Origin: an uncultured Lachnospiraceae bacterium
GTDB taxonomy: Bacteria; Bacillota; Clostridia; Lachnospirales; Lachnospiraceae
Direction of reading: 5' to 3'
Length of the DNA: 64,000 bases
Assembly: GCA_910579615.1 (NCBI GenBank)
Contig: CAJTUA010000021.1
Span: forward strand, 10,335 to 74,334
Part shown: in pieces, positions 1 to 8,907 of the stretch
Layout of the letters: each line of letters starts with the position of its first letter
Position numbering within the stretch: the first letter of the stretch is position 1
Notes under the pieces: model-generated
Seen by the model: only the letters and a program-made list of their open reading frames with translations
Databases searched by the model: none
What the model was told of the DNA's origin: nothing
Program-made: the position numbers and the translations under genes

Positions 1-1
1 G

Positions 2-1747
2 CAGGAGTTCCCGGAAGCTTATGCAGAGTTTATCAAGGTTTGCAAGACCCTGGAAGACCACTACCATGATATGCAGGATATGGAGTTCACGGTGGAGAAC
101 AAGAAGCTCTACATGCTGCAGTGCCGCAATGGTAAGAGAACCGCTCAGGCAGCACTTAAGATTGCATGTGACCTCGTGGACGAGGGACACAAGACCGAGG
201 CAGAGGCGGTTGCGATGATTGACCCTCGTAACCTTGACACGCTGCTTCACCCGCAGTTTGACACGGCGGCATTAAAGGCTGCTACGCCGCTTGGCAAGGG
301 TCTTGGCGCTTCCCCGGGAGCTGCATGCGGCAAGGTTGTATTTACGGCTGAGGATGCGGAAAGCTGGGCAGGCAGGGGAGAGAAGGTTGTCCTTGTGCGC
401 CTTGAGACTTCCCCGGAAGATATCACTGGTATGAAGGTTGCCCAGGGTATCCTGACCGTGCGCGGCGGTATGACTTCCCACGCAGCGGTTGTTGCGCGCG
501 GTATGGGTACCTGCTGTGTATCCGGCTGCGGCGATATCGCAATGGATGAGGAGAACAAGAAGTTCACGCTCGCAGGCAAGGAGTTCCATGAGGGGGATTT
601 CGTTTCCATCGACGGTACAACCGGAAATATCTACGCAGGTCAGATTGCTACAGTGGACGCTACGATTGCAGGCGAGTTTGGCCGTGTTATGGCATGGGCG
701 GACAAGTACAGAAGGTTAAAGGTTCGCACGAACGCTGATACGCCGGCTGACGCAAAGAAGGCGCGTGAGCTTGGCGCTGAGGGTATCGGTCTTTGCCGTA
801 CCGAGCATATGTTCTTCGAGGAAGACAGAATTGCTGCATTCCGCGAGATGATTTGCTCCGACACCGTAGAGGAGAGAGAGGCGGCACTCGAGAAGATTCT
901 TCCGTACCAGCAGAGCGATTTCGAGAAGCTTTACGAAGCGCTTGAGGGTTGCCCGGTAACGATTCGCTTCCTGGACCCGCCGCTCCATGAGTTCGTTCCG
1001 ACCGAGGAAGCGGACATTGAGAAGCTTGCAAAGGCTCAGGGCAAGTCGGTTGAGACGATTAAGACAATCATTGCTTCCCTGCATGAGTTCAACCCGATGA
1101 TGGGCCACAGAGGCTGCCGCCTTGCGGTTACCTATCCGGAAATCGCAAAGATGCAGACAAAGGCGGTTATCCGTGCGGCAATCAATGTACAGAAGGCTCA
1201 TTCCGACTGGACTGTAAAGCCGGAGATTATGATTCCGCTTGTTTGTGAGATTAAGGAGCTTAAGTTTGTGAAGAAGGTTGTTGTTGAGACCGCAGACGCA
1301 GAAATTGCGGCAGCGGGCATCAAGCTTGAGTACGAGGTTGGTACGATGATTGAGATCCCGAGGGCAGCGCTCACGGCGGACGAGATTGCGAAGGAAGCAG
1401 ATTTCTTCTGTTTCGGTACGAACGACCTTACCCAGATGACTTTCGGTTTCTCCAGAGATGATGCGGGCAAGTTCCTGAATGCTTACTATGACACGAAGAT
1501 TTTCGAGAACGATCCGTTCGCAAAGCTTGACCAGACAGGCGTTGGCAAGTTGATGGAGATGTCAATCAAGCTTGGCAAGCCAGTAAATCCGAACATGCAT
1601 GTCGGCATTTGCGGCGAGCATGGTGGGGATCCGTCTTCGGTAGAATTCTGCCACAAGATTGGGCTTGACTATGTATCCTGCTCACCGTTCCGCGTGCCGA
1701 TTGCAAGACTCGCGGCAGCGCAGGCGGCAATTTCTGAAAAGAAATAA
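2..1747 (+). CDS. ppdK: Pyruvate, phosphate dikinase (C-terminal part)
   Basis: The gene enters from the left edge and its first codon is outside the window; 581 C-terminal codons are visible. The enzyme interconverts pyruvate, ATP and Pi with PEP, AMP and PPi, in the cytoplasm, and in anaerobic Firmicutes links glycolysis to pyruvate. Seen in the sequence: the end of the ATP-grasp region (EFTVENKKLYMLQCRNGKRT), the swivelling phosphohistidine domain with the GGMTSHAAVVARG motif carrying the catalytic His, and the C-terminal PEP-binding barrel (RFLDPPLHEF, MMGHRGCRL, GTNDLTQ, GICGEHGGDP). The reading frame is intact through a normal C-terminus (ARLAAAQAA) and a terminator follows at once. The family assignment is secure. 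Confidence 0.97.
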   Translation, partial: QEFPEAYAEFIKVCKTLEDHYHDMQDMEFTVENKKLYMLQCRNGKRTAQAALKIACDLVDEGHKTEAEAVAMIDPRNLDTLLHPQFDTAALKAATPLGKGLGASPGAACGKVVFTAEDAESWAGRGEKVVLVRLETSPEDITGMKVAQGILTVRGGMTSHAAVVARGMGTCCVSGCGDIAMDEENKKFTLAGKEFHEGDFVSIDGTTGNIYAGQIATVDATIAGEFGRVMAWADKYRRLKVRTNADTPADAKKARELGAEGIGLCRTEHMFFEEDRIAAFREMICSDTVEEREAALEKILPYQQSDFEKLYEALEGCPVTIRFLDPPLHEFVPTEEADIEKLAKAQGKSVETIKTIIASLHEFNPMMGHRGCRLAVTYPEIAKMQTKAVIRAAINVQKAHSDWTVKPEIMIPLVCEIKELKFVKKVVVETADAEIAAAGIKLEYEVGTMIEIPRAALTADEIAKEADFFCFGTNDLTQMTFGFSRDDAGKFLNAYYDTKIFENDPFAKLDQTGVGKLMEMSIKLGKPVNPNMHVGICGEHGGDPSSVEFCHKIGLDYVSCSPFRVPIARLAAAQAAISEKK

Positions 1748-1768
1748 TTGTATTAAAGTAATGGTTCA

Positions 1769-1804
1769 ATCGGGTCTTGATTTTATCAAGACCCGATTTT
1801 TTCT
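1769..1804 (+). terminator. Rho-independent terminator of ppdK
   Basis: A near-perfect stem (ATCGGGTCTTGA pairing with TCAAGACCCGAT, loop of about three bases) is followed by a run of T residues, 22 bases after the ppdK stop codon. Confidence 0.93.
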
Positions 1805-1935
1805 TAATAAGGTCTATCGCATGAAAGGGAGAAAAAGATTGAAAATTGAAATTTTCAATCTTGCAAGTTTTGTGCTGCACCAAAACTTGAGCGATAAGCG
1901 GCTTCCCCAACATAAACCGCAGCATGGAGGTAGGC

Positions 1936-2495
1936 ATGGAAAAGCTGACCAAACAGCAATTTGACAAAGCAGTACAATATCGAAAAACACAGGCTCAGGA
2001 CATTGACCGCGTTATGTTTGAATATTTTTTCGAGCACTGATCTGTGGAGGATGTGCTTGCCGTTTTGGGAGTTACCAAAATGAAGATGGTGGATTTGGTT
2101 TATTGGAATACGATATGCAGTTTCCGCGTTCCTGTCTGAAAAATACCGAAAACGCCTGCCGGTATTTATTTGACTTGCAGGAGATTCCCGGCGATACTTT
2201 GATGGTTCATAAATTGATTTCCTATTTGGTTAAAAATTTTAATACGGACACGGGGATGTGGAACAATATCACAGTACCGGATGGAAATAATTATCCGCAT
2301 GCCCCTTGGTGGGAACATGAGGATGAAGAAGAATACGTACCAAAAAACAGGACGGAGCCTGGCTGCCGAGTTGGTCGTGGGGGGACGCGAAGGTCTGGGA
2401 ATTGGCTGTGAGACGGTTAAAGGGGTTGATGACATTTAAATTTTTACTGGCATTAAAGCGGTTTGGACGGATTGAGGGATTATTTTCTGACTGAT
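1936..2495 (+). pseudogene. Decayed prenyltransferase/squalene-cyclase-like (alpha-toroid) hypothetical gene
   Basis: Starting at ATG 1936 the frame reads MEKLTKQQFDKAVQYRKT and stops at TGA 2038-2040. Reading on past the stop gives SVEDVLAVLG. A single-base slip near 2070 then gives YQNEDGGFGLLEYDMQFP, and a second slip near 2350 gives DGAWLPSWSWGDAKVWELA, then LMTFKFLLALKRFGRIEG. The three pieces line up end to end as one protein, with motifs (QNEDGGFG, and the DGxW/SW-W pattern) typical of hypothetical proteins with prenyltransferase-like alpha/alpha-toroid repeats. One nonsense change and two frameshifts indicate a dead gene. The middle piece also has an alternative TTG start at 2103, but that is not a credible gene on its own. 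The function of the intact family is not known to me. Confidence 0.75.
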
Positions 2496-2573
2496 AACAG
2501 TACGGAAAACATGGATAAGAAATTTAGGTGAAAAAATAATATAGGGAAGACTCTGTTTTCGGAAGCCTCAATT

Positions 2574-2668
2574 TTCAGAATCCGATAAAATTTTGGAATT
2601 TATGAAATTAAGAATGCCGATAGGTGGTTTTTGGTGTGTCCAAAGCCTGCCCATCGGCATTTTTTTCG
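2574..2668 (+). repeat. Hairpin-forming direct repeat, copy 1
   Basis: About 90 bp matching 4021-4112 in the same orientation. Both copies carry an 'agaatc..gata..att.tggaattt.tgaaat' lead, a stem-loop, and the shared stretch CCAAAGCCTGCCCATCGG. In this copy the stem is AATGCCGATAGG with CCCATCGGCATT, followed by seven T residues, so it could act as a terminator. The surrounding stretch 2496-2949 contains no gene I can support. Confidence 0.75.
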
Positions 2669-2949
2669 CAGGGAAACGCGGGGGAAAGTGTTCCTGCGCC
2701 GGATTTGCTATTCCAGAAACTGTTCCGGATGTGCCGATGATGTCCTTTGGGAGAATCTGAAAAATCTGTGAAAGCTTAAGACAGAAAATTGACAGGTTTT
2801 TAATTTTATAGTATATTTTTTGTGTGCCTGGGCAAAAAGTAAACCAAGAGTGTGTTTGTAGATTCACTTATAGGTTTGCTCCGGAAATAAGCAGATACAG
2901 ATTTTGCAGCGGATGGCAGTTCGCATTATAAAACACTCCAAAAAGCAGA

Positions 2950-3938
2950 ATGGAGGAACTAAAAAATGTGGAAAAAAAGGTGGCGATTGGAATGGCAGCA
3001 TTGATGATTGGTACATTGACAGCTTGCGGAACCTCATCTGACGATGTTTCGCAGGACGGAACGGATAACTTCGAAAATACCGTAGCAGGCAACTCTGGTG
3101 ATAACGCAACAGACAACTCTGGGGATACTGTAACAGACAATCCGGGAGATATTGTTACAAACCTGGATAAAATAGATATGTCGAAATGGATGTATCATTC
3201 TGGCGATAACGTCTATTATCAGGTTGGCATATCAATTTCGGTGGTTTTGGCAATCCGGGCGGCACAAAAGACAGGGCTTATGAAGATAGGGATGATATCA
3301 CCCGAACCGAGACTTCCAATGGGATTACAATCTCCGGAACCTATGAAACGGCCAGCGACTATATTGATGCGCTCAATGCAAATACTACATGGGTTACCTA
3401 TGATGCCGCAACAAACACGGCCACAATTACAAGCGTCAGTGATTTTGTAAAAGCCTTTAAGGGTGTATCGAAAAATCTTGGAGCATTCGACCAACTGGAT
3501 GCCGGACAGGGAGAAAATATACTGTTTGGATATGGGGATGGAAAGGGAGCCCATTTTGACGCTGCGCTTGCAGAAATATTAGATGAACTTGAAAGCAGCT
3601 ATGCTTCTGCTTTTGAGGAGGATTTCCCAAAAACGGATGTTGTCGGATATACCGTGGCTCAGAGACGAAACATGTATACTCCTCTTTACTATCTGTTGGA
3701 ATCCGAGGAGGGATATAGAACGAGCACACCAGCAAAATATTGGAGGATTCGCTCCGGCATTGCGCAGAGCGATACTTCGCTGACAACCGAAGTAAACCTT
3801 GCTCTTGCACTTCAGAATTATGATGGGGTGGAATCCGTTGATTTTGCAACGGTATGGGAACAACAGCATGTGAAAGCAGAACGCACGGGAGACAGCACTG
3901 CAAATTTCATTGCGTGGGTAAATGAGTGTATGCAGTAG
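2950..3938 (+). pseudogene. Tannase-like alpha/beta-hydrolase lipoprotein, frameshifted and internally deleted
   Basis: The N-terminus shows a lipoprotein signal with lipobox LTAC (Cys about residue 26), a Ser/Thr/Asn/Asp-rich linker, and then KIDMSKWMYHSGDNVYYQVG, which resembles the start of subtype-B tannase/esterase domains. At about 3226 the sequence jumps: the next family-like residues are in another frame (INFGGFGNPGGTKDRAY...) and continue without a stop to WVNECMQ at 3938. Expected residues in between, including the nucleophile region, are missing. The C-terminal half still contains the WEQQHVKAERTGD segment, where the family places its catalytic His. I infer an internal deletion plus frame loss, so no active esterase. 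Family identity is from memory of tannase-like sequences and is moderately sure. Confidence 0.7.
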
Positions 3939-4020
3939 CTATTTTTTGCCGGGTTTGAAATTGTTGTCTGCTAAGGGAAAGAGAAAAATATATGTAAAAA
4001 AACAGCGGGAAAGCCGCCGC

Positions 4021-4112
4021 GTTTAGAATCAGATAGGATTCTGGAATTTGTGAAATAAAAATACCGATGGAAGGGATTGGATAATCCAAAGCCTGCCCAT
4101 CGGTATTTTAGT
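4021..4112 (+). repeat. Hairpin-forming direct repeat, copy 2
   Basis: Second copy of the repeat at 2574-2668, same orientation. Here the stem is AATACCGATGG with CCCATCGGTATT: relative to copy 1 a G-C pair has become A-T on both sides, so the pairing is conserved by a compensatory change. The two copies bracket the tannase-like pseudogene. The rest of 3939-4193 holds no gene that I can see. Confidence 0.75.
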
Positions 4113-4193
4113 GTCATATATTCATGCCTCCATTCCCTGTTCTGTTTCGCCCTTTTTGCGCAAAACTATCCTCTTTTCTACCTTGAAATATTT

Positions 4194-5951
4194 TTATCTC
4201 ACATCAATATTTATCTGCTTATTCCAGTATTCGTAGAATCTTGATCTTAGATTTACTAATTCTTCTAAAGTACCATATTCTACAACTTTTCCCTTGTCCA
4301 CAAATGCAATATAATCTGCATCTTTTACTGTTGCTAAACGATGTGCAATGACAATCTTTGTACAATTCTTTGACAATTTATTAAAGTTAACTTGGAAATT
4401 ATTCTCTGTCTCAACATCTAGAGCAGATGTAGCTTCATCCAATATAATCAATGAAGCATTCTTAATAAGTGCACGTGCTATCGCTATACGCTGACGTTGT
4501 CCTTGAGATAATTTAACTCCACGTTCCCCAACTTCAGTATCATACTGATCAGGTAATGACTCAATAAATGTTGCGATATCCGCCATTTTTGTACATTCTT
4601 TTACCTCATCTAATGTTGCATCTGATTTACTGATGCAAATATTATCTTTAACCGACATTGCATATAAAAATAGATCCTGAGGTACAACTGCAATTTTCTG
4701 TCTTAACTTACCTAATGCATAAACATCAATCGGTTTGTCATTCACTAAAATTGATCCATCTAACGGTTTGTAAAATCTTTGTAGCAGTTTGGTAATTGTA
4801 GTTTTTCCACCTCCACTAGGTCCTACAATTGCAACAGTACTGCCTTTTGGTACTTGAAATGAAATGTCATTCAGTATCTTGTTTCCATTCGTGTACATAA
4901 AACTTACATTTTTAAATTCAATGGATGCTGGACCTTCTGTAAGCTCTTCCCCATCAAGAATGTCTTCTTCTTCCAATTCCATAATTTCTCTTAAGTCTTC
5001 TGTATTAGAAATTGCTTCGTATACTTTACTAATTACATTGACAATTTTATTAAAGGAATCGGAAACAGCAGTAAGTAATGAAGTAAAAACTACAAACGCA
5101 CCTAATTCAATCTTTCCTTGGAACATCAAAAAGAATACAATTGAAATACCAACAATATATGCTACATCTTGTGGCATATTTCTTACTAATCTTCTACTTG
5201 TTTCCACACGAACTTTTTTAACATCTAATTCAACACCTTTTTTACATAATGTATCGAATTGAGTTAAAGTGTCTTCTTCTAGCATGTTTTCCTTGATCTC
5301 ACGTATACCTTGTACGGTCTCTTCCATCATTAAGAAATAGCGATAATCAAAATTATTTAATTTTTTTACAATATCTTTAAATTCTTGTAATTTGAATCTA
5401 TTACATAATATTTGGATTGGGCCAATTGCTATTGCAATGATCGCTAATAACGGATTGATCATAAATAAGTAAACACCGATTCCTATGAAGTTTAAAGGAA
5501 TGCATACTAAATCTGGAATATAACTAACTAATAAATCCTTCACTGATTTCAGATCTGTAAAAAATACTTTATATACTCTTGCTATATGATTTTCTTCGTA
5601 AAATGAATACTTTAAATATGTAGCCTTTCTTAAAACAGCCCATCTCATTCTGGTTACAACACGCTCATTGAGCAGCGATTCCAGCCAACTTCTGAAATAG
5701 TTTGTGATTGCATTTAAGCACTTTATCAGTATAAATAGCTCTACAATAGTTATACATAACCTGGTAGACAATGAAGTTATTTCATTAAATAACCTACGAT
5801 TTAGTTCAGCCCATCCCAAGGAAAGTAAAACTTCAATAATACGAATTCCTATAATGCTCACATACAACCATTTATCCTCTAAAGCTATGCGCAAAAACTC
5901 GACAAATCCCTTACTATGAAAGAATGTCCTTATACTTGTCTTCTGATTCAT
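4194..5951 (-). CDS. ABC exporter, fused permease and ATP-binding protein
   Basis: A 585-residue half-transporter: the N-terminal 320 residues form an ABC exporter membrane domain with about six hydrophobic segments, and the C-terminal 240 residues form the nucleotide-binding domain. Visible motifs are Walker A GPSGGGKTT, signature LSQGQRQR, Walker B LIILDEATSALD and the switch His in IAHRLATV. It would act as a homodimer or pair with a partner to export a lipid, drug or peptide; no peptidase C39 domain is present, so it is not a bacteriocin maturation exporter. The gene and its neighbour at 6134-6682 are noticeably richer in A+T than the flanking DNA, suggesting transfer. The substrate is unknown. 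Confidence 0.9.
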   Translation of the reverse strand: MNQKTSIRTFFHSKGFVEFLRIALEDKWLYVSIIGIRIIEVLLSLGWAELNRRLFNEITSLSTRLCITIVELFILIKCLNAITNYFRSWLESLLNERVVTRMRWAVLRKATYLKYSFYEENHIARVYKVFFTDLKSVKDLLVSYIPDLVCIPLNFIGIGVYLFMINPLLAIIAIAIGPIQILCNRFKLQEFKDIVKKLNNFDYRYFLMMEETVQGIREIKENMLEEDTLTQFDTLCKKGVELDVKKVRVETSRRLVRNMPQDVAYIVGISIVFFLMFQGKIELGAFVVFTSLLTAVSDSFNKIVNVISKVYEAISNTEDLREIMELEEEDILDGEELTEGPASIEFKNVSFMYTNGNKILNDISFQVPKGSTVAIVGPSGGGKTTITKLLQRFYKPLDGSILVNDKPIDVYALGKLRQKIAVVPQDLFLYAMSVKDNICISKSDATLDEVKECTKMADIATFIESLPDQYDTEVGERGVKLSQGQRQRIAIARALIKNASLIILDEATSALDVETENNFQVNFNKLSKNCTKIVIAHRLATVKDADYIAFVDKGKVVEYGTLEELVNLRSRFYEYWNKQINIDVR

Positions 5952-6133
5952 GAAATTTCCTCCAATATTGTGAACCTATTGTATGATTAAGTATTCGTGT
6001 ATGAAATGTTTTTCATTACCGCTAAAATTCACGTACCAATATATTGCCAACGGTTATCTTGCCCGAACATGGACAACCTAACAGAAAAAACGTTTGAATT
6101 TATCATATATCCTCTCCACAATATCTACGGCTT

Positions 6134-6682
6134 TTATTTTATCAAGTATTCCTCTGTAATATATTTATCTGTCCAAAGTTGTGCTTCTACATAATGCCTG
6201 CCTATAGCTTCCATAAAAGTATCAAAATTGTTACCATACTTCAGTAATTGCTCTTTTATATCCTCCATTGTCAGTAATTTTATATTTCCGTATTTCTTGT
6301 AATCAGCCCCGCTATCCCCTATTGTGAAACTAATATGACAAGGTAAAATATCCTGTAAACGTAATCTTGATTCTATTCCTTTTCCAAACCAATCAAGAAG
6401 ATAATCGCTTCCTTCTATTACAAAAGAGAGTGGATGTTTTTCTTCCGGCATACCTCCTAATTCAATAAATCGCGAATATAAATATTCATCTTGTTTTTTT
6501 CGTAATGCGTAATAATTTTCAAAATCTGCAAATCGATAAAAAGCTGTAGTTTCCGGATGCGATTCTGCAAATGCAGAAGCCAATACAAATGCTTCTTTTT
6601 GTGGAAGCCTCATTATATTCTTTAATGGAATACAGTCTGGATAACAATAATTCACCAGAATTAGTTCATCAAATGTCTTCAC
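6134..6682 (-). CDS. Hypothetical protein, 182 residues
   Basis: I do not recognise a named domain. The protein starts MKTFDELILVNYCYPDCIPL and contains a conserved-looking centre with RFADFENYYALRKKQDEYLY, then FIELGGMPEEKHPLSFV, and ISFTIGDSG. There is no signal peptide or membrane segment, so it should be cytoplasmic. Similar unnamed proteins seem to occur in other Lachnospiraceae, but this is memory rather than a search. It reads in the same direction as the ABC exporter 182 bp downstream, so the two could share a transcript. Base composition is AT-rich like the exporter's. Confidence 0.7.
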   Translation of the reverse strand: MKTFDELILVNYCYPDCIPLKNIMRLPQKEAFVLASAFAESHPETTAFYRFADFENYYALRKKQDEYLYSRFIELGGMPEEKHPLSFVIEGSDYLLDWFGKGIESRLRLQDILPCHISFTIGDSGADYKKYGNIKLLTMEDIKEQLLKYGNNFDTFMEAIGRHYVEAQLWTDKYITEEYLIK

Positions 6683-6981
6683 TGATATCCACCATAATCT
6701 GCTTTATCGTTAAGATAGCATACCTTACAGCAAAAAGCAAGTTTTCCTTTTATTTGCCAGGGAAAAAATACCCTCCGAAATATCAGCTAAGATATATCCG
6801 GAAATATTATCGCAATATGCAGAAAGGGCTTGCAGAACCGTAAAGTTCATGTTAATATAGGAGTATGGAAACGAAAAAACGGATAATGAATAACAAGAAA
6901 ATGAGGAAAGGCGGGGAAATCAATAAGAATACCCCGGATACCTTATAAAGACACGCATATTTTTTAGAAGTATGATTTCAG

Positions 6982-7029
6982 CAAGGGAAAGTAGCCATAC
7001 AGTGACGTATGCGGCACTTTCCCTTGTTT
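6982..7029 (+). terminator. Strong hairpin ahead of the DUF1963 gene (terminator or leader structure)
   Basis: CAAGGGAAAGT (6982-6992) pairs perfectly with ACTTTCCCTTG (7016-7026), with an inner partial stem GCCATAC/GTATG, and a short T run follows. It sits only about 40 bases before the start of the next gene, so it may end upstream transcription or structure the mRNA leader. The stretch 6683-6981 contains no gene that I can support; a 28-codon ORF at 6866-6949 is noted under rejected items. Confidence 0.6.
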
Positions 7030-7065
7030 GATACTATGGTGGTAAGAAAGAAAGGGGATTTGACC

Positions 7066-7983
7066 ATGACAGATTTTGAACTTGCCCGGCAGATTGCAAA
7101 AAAAATCCGGGAGGAACACCAGGAGAACGTAATTCCGTTTACATTGGAGGAAGGAGAGGCAGGCTTGTTTGAGAGCAAAGCGGGCGGTACGCCTTATTTG
7201 CCGCACGATATGCCGTGGCCGTTGGATGGCGAAGACCGCCCGATGCTTTTGTTGGCGCAGGTGGATTGTTCCGCCTTAGAAAGCCTTCCGGATTTCCCGC
7301 ATACGGGATTGCTGCAGTTTTTTATCGCATCGGATGATGTGTATGGGATGGATTTTGACGATATGACAAACCAGAAGGGATTCCGCGTAATCTACCATGA
7401 GACGGTGGATACTTTTGTTACGCCAGAGGAGGTTTTGGCCAAGCGTCAGCAAGAAAGCGAAGAAGACGAAATATGCACGCCGTTCGAGGGGGAGATTCCT
7501 TGCCGGATTTGTTTTTCGGCACCGGAGGTTATGGAGCTTACGCTGGATGATTTCCGTTTTGACGCCCTTTTTGTTGCGGAGTGGAACCGGCACCGTCCGG
7601 ACGCGCCAATCGAAAAAGAGTATGAGCTTCATCAGCGTCTGAAGGAACAGGACCCGGATTATGAATGGGATGTTTTTGAGGCTTTGGACCGTGGGGAGGA
7701 TGAAGACTACGGGGAAGATGAGGATGATGAGGATGATGAAGATGTTCATCACCAGATTGGCGGCTATCCTTATTTTACCCAGAACGACCCCCGCAGGAAA
7801 GATGGTTCGGAACTGGCAGATTTGGATGTTGTGCTGTTCCAGCTTGACAGCGATTTTCGGCCGGAGAGCAGGGATTATCTGGTTTGCTGGGGCGATGTTG
7901 GTGTGGCCAATTTCTTTATCAGCAGAGAAGCGCTGAAGAAAAGGGATTTTTCCAAAGTTGCCTATAATTGGGATTGCTGTTAA
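7066..7983 (+). CDS. DUF1963 (YwqG-like) family protein
   Basis: A 305-residue cytoplasmic protein. The family signature is visible: ESKAGGTPYLPHDMPWPLD, PMLLLAQVDCSAL, FPHTGLLQFFIASDDVYG, and near the end a QLDSD...WGDVGVANFFIS block. I chose ATG 7066 (MTDFELARQIAKK) because AAAGAAAGGGG lies 8 bases upstream; an upstream ATG at 7009 lies inside the hairpin. A run of about 20 Asp/Glu residues (EDEDYGEDEDDEDDED) interrupts the protein around residue 215-235, presumably a surface loop. The biochemical role of the family is not established. Confidence 0.88.
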   Translation: MTDFELARQIAKKIREEHQENVIPFTLEEGEAGLFESKAGGTPYLPHDMPWPLDGEDRPMLLLAQVDCSALESLPDFPHTGLLQFFIASDDVYGMDFDDMTNQKGFRVIYHETVDTFVTPEEVLAKRQQESEEDEICTPFEGEIPCRICFSAPEVMELTLDDFRFDALFVAEWNRHRPDAPIEKEYELHQRLKEQDPDYEWDVFEALDRGEDEDYGEDEDDEDDEDVHHQIGGYPYFTQNDPRRKDGSELADLDVVLFQLDSDFRPESRDYLVCWGDVGVANFFISREALKKRDFSKVAYNWDCC

Positions 7984-8163
7984 AATTAAGCAGCAGCGGC
8001 TTAGGACGGGCAAAAAAGCCCCTGCAAATTCACGGCAAAAAAGTTCCGTTTCACATCATTTCACTACAAAAAGAACGCAAAAAAGCCGATACCATTACGG
8101 CATAAAAGCCGCAAAGAAAACAGATGCAGAAAAAAACTGCAAATAAAATGGGGTGTATAAAAA

Positions 8164-8907
8164 ATGCAAATTGCAGTCTGTGACGATGAAGAGGGCGTGC
8201 GGGATTTGATTGCCCGGAAAGTGCAAGGGCTTTACCCGCAGGCAGAGCTTTCTCTTTTTGCATCAGGCGAGGAGCTGCTTTTAAAAGAAAATGCGGGGGA
8301 TATTTTGTTTCTCGACATCCTCCTTGGTGGACAGGACGGCATGGAAATCGCGCGTGAACTGCGTAAAAAGAACCGGAAAATCATTCTTATTTTTGTGACC
8401 GCTGTTCGGGAATATGTGTTTCAGGCGTTCGATGTGGGGGCGTTCCATTACCTTGTAAAACCTTTTGAGGACACGAAATTTTCCGAGGTGCTCCATGCCG
8501 CGGTAAGCCAATGGGAAGAGGAATGCAAAGGCAGCAGTGACAGGAATGGAAAAACAGAGAGCCAGTATCTGTGGATAAAAAACGGAGGGTTGTCCACAAA
8601 GGTGCGCTTGGACGATATTATTTACGCGGAAGTACTGAACCGGAAAATCACGTTACATACGAAGAATGGTGATTTGGAGTATTACGGGAAGCTTTCGGAG
8701 CTGGAAAAAACAGTGGGGGAGGATTTTTTCCGCCCGCACCGGGCATATCTGGTACATTTGAAATATGTGGAGCGCTACAACGCCACGGAGATTGTGATGG
8801 AAAAGGGATGCGCAATCATGGCGAAGCAGAATTATCCGGAATTTGTAAAATGCTTTATGCATTACAACCAGAGGAAGGGGCAGCAGGGCGCTTATGGATG
8901 GGATTGA
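8164..8907 (+). CDS. LytTR-type response regulator
   Basis: A 247-residue response regulator of the AgrA/ComE type. The N-terminal receiver domain (1-120) shows the acidic pair CDDEE, the phospho-acceptor Asp in ILFLDILLGG, and the conserved KPF. The C-terminal LytTR DNA-binding domain (about 140-240) shows YAEVLNRKITLHT, FFRPHRAYLVHLKYV and MAKQNYPEF. It overlaps the next gene by 14 bp, so regulator and kinase are made from one mRNA. It should bind DNA as a dimer after phosphorylation by that kinase. Likely targets are the adjacent genes at 10.5-13.6 kb, by position only. Confidence 0.95.
   Translation: MQIAVCDDEEGVRDLIARKVQGLYPQAELSLFASGEELLLKENAGDILFLDILLGGQDGMEIARELRKKNRKIILIFVTAVREYVFQAFDVGAFHYLVKPFEDTKFSEVLHAAVSQWEEECKGSSDRNGKTESQYLWIKNGGLSTKVRLDDIIYAEVLNRKITLHTKNGDLEYYGKLSELEKTVGEDFFRPHRAYLVHLKYVERYNATEIVMEKGCAIMAKQNYPEFVKCFMHYNQRKGQQGAYGWD

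Noticed and set aside
4194..5951. Bacteriocin or lantibiotic exporter
   Set aside because: No C39 peptidase domain, precursor peptide or modification enzyme is visible near the gene.
6866..6949. 28-codon ORF starting METKKRIMNNKKMRKGG
   Set aside because: GGAG is too close to the ATG, the peptide is not recognised, and nothing else supports it.
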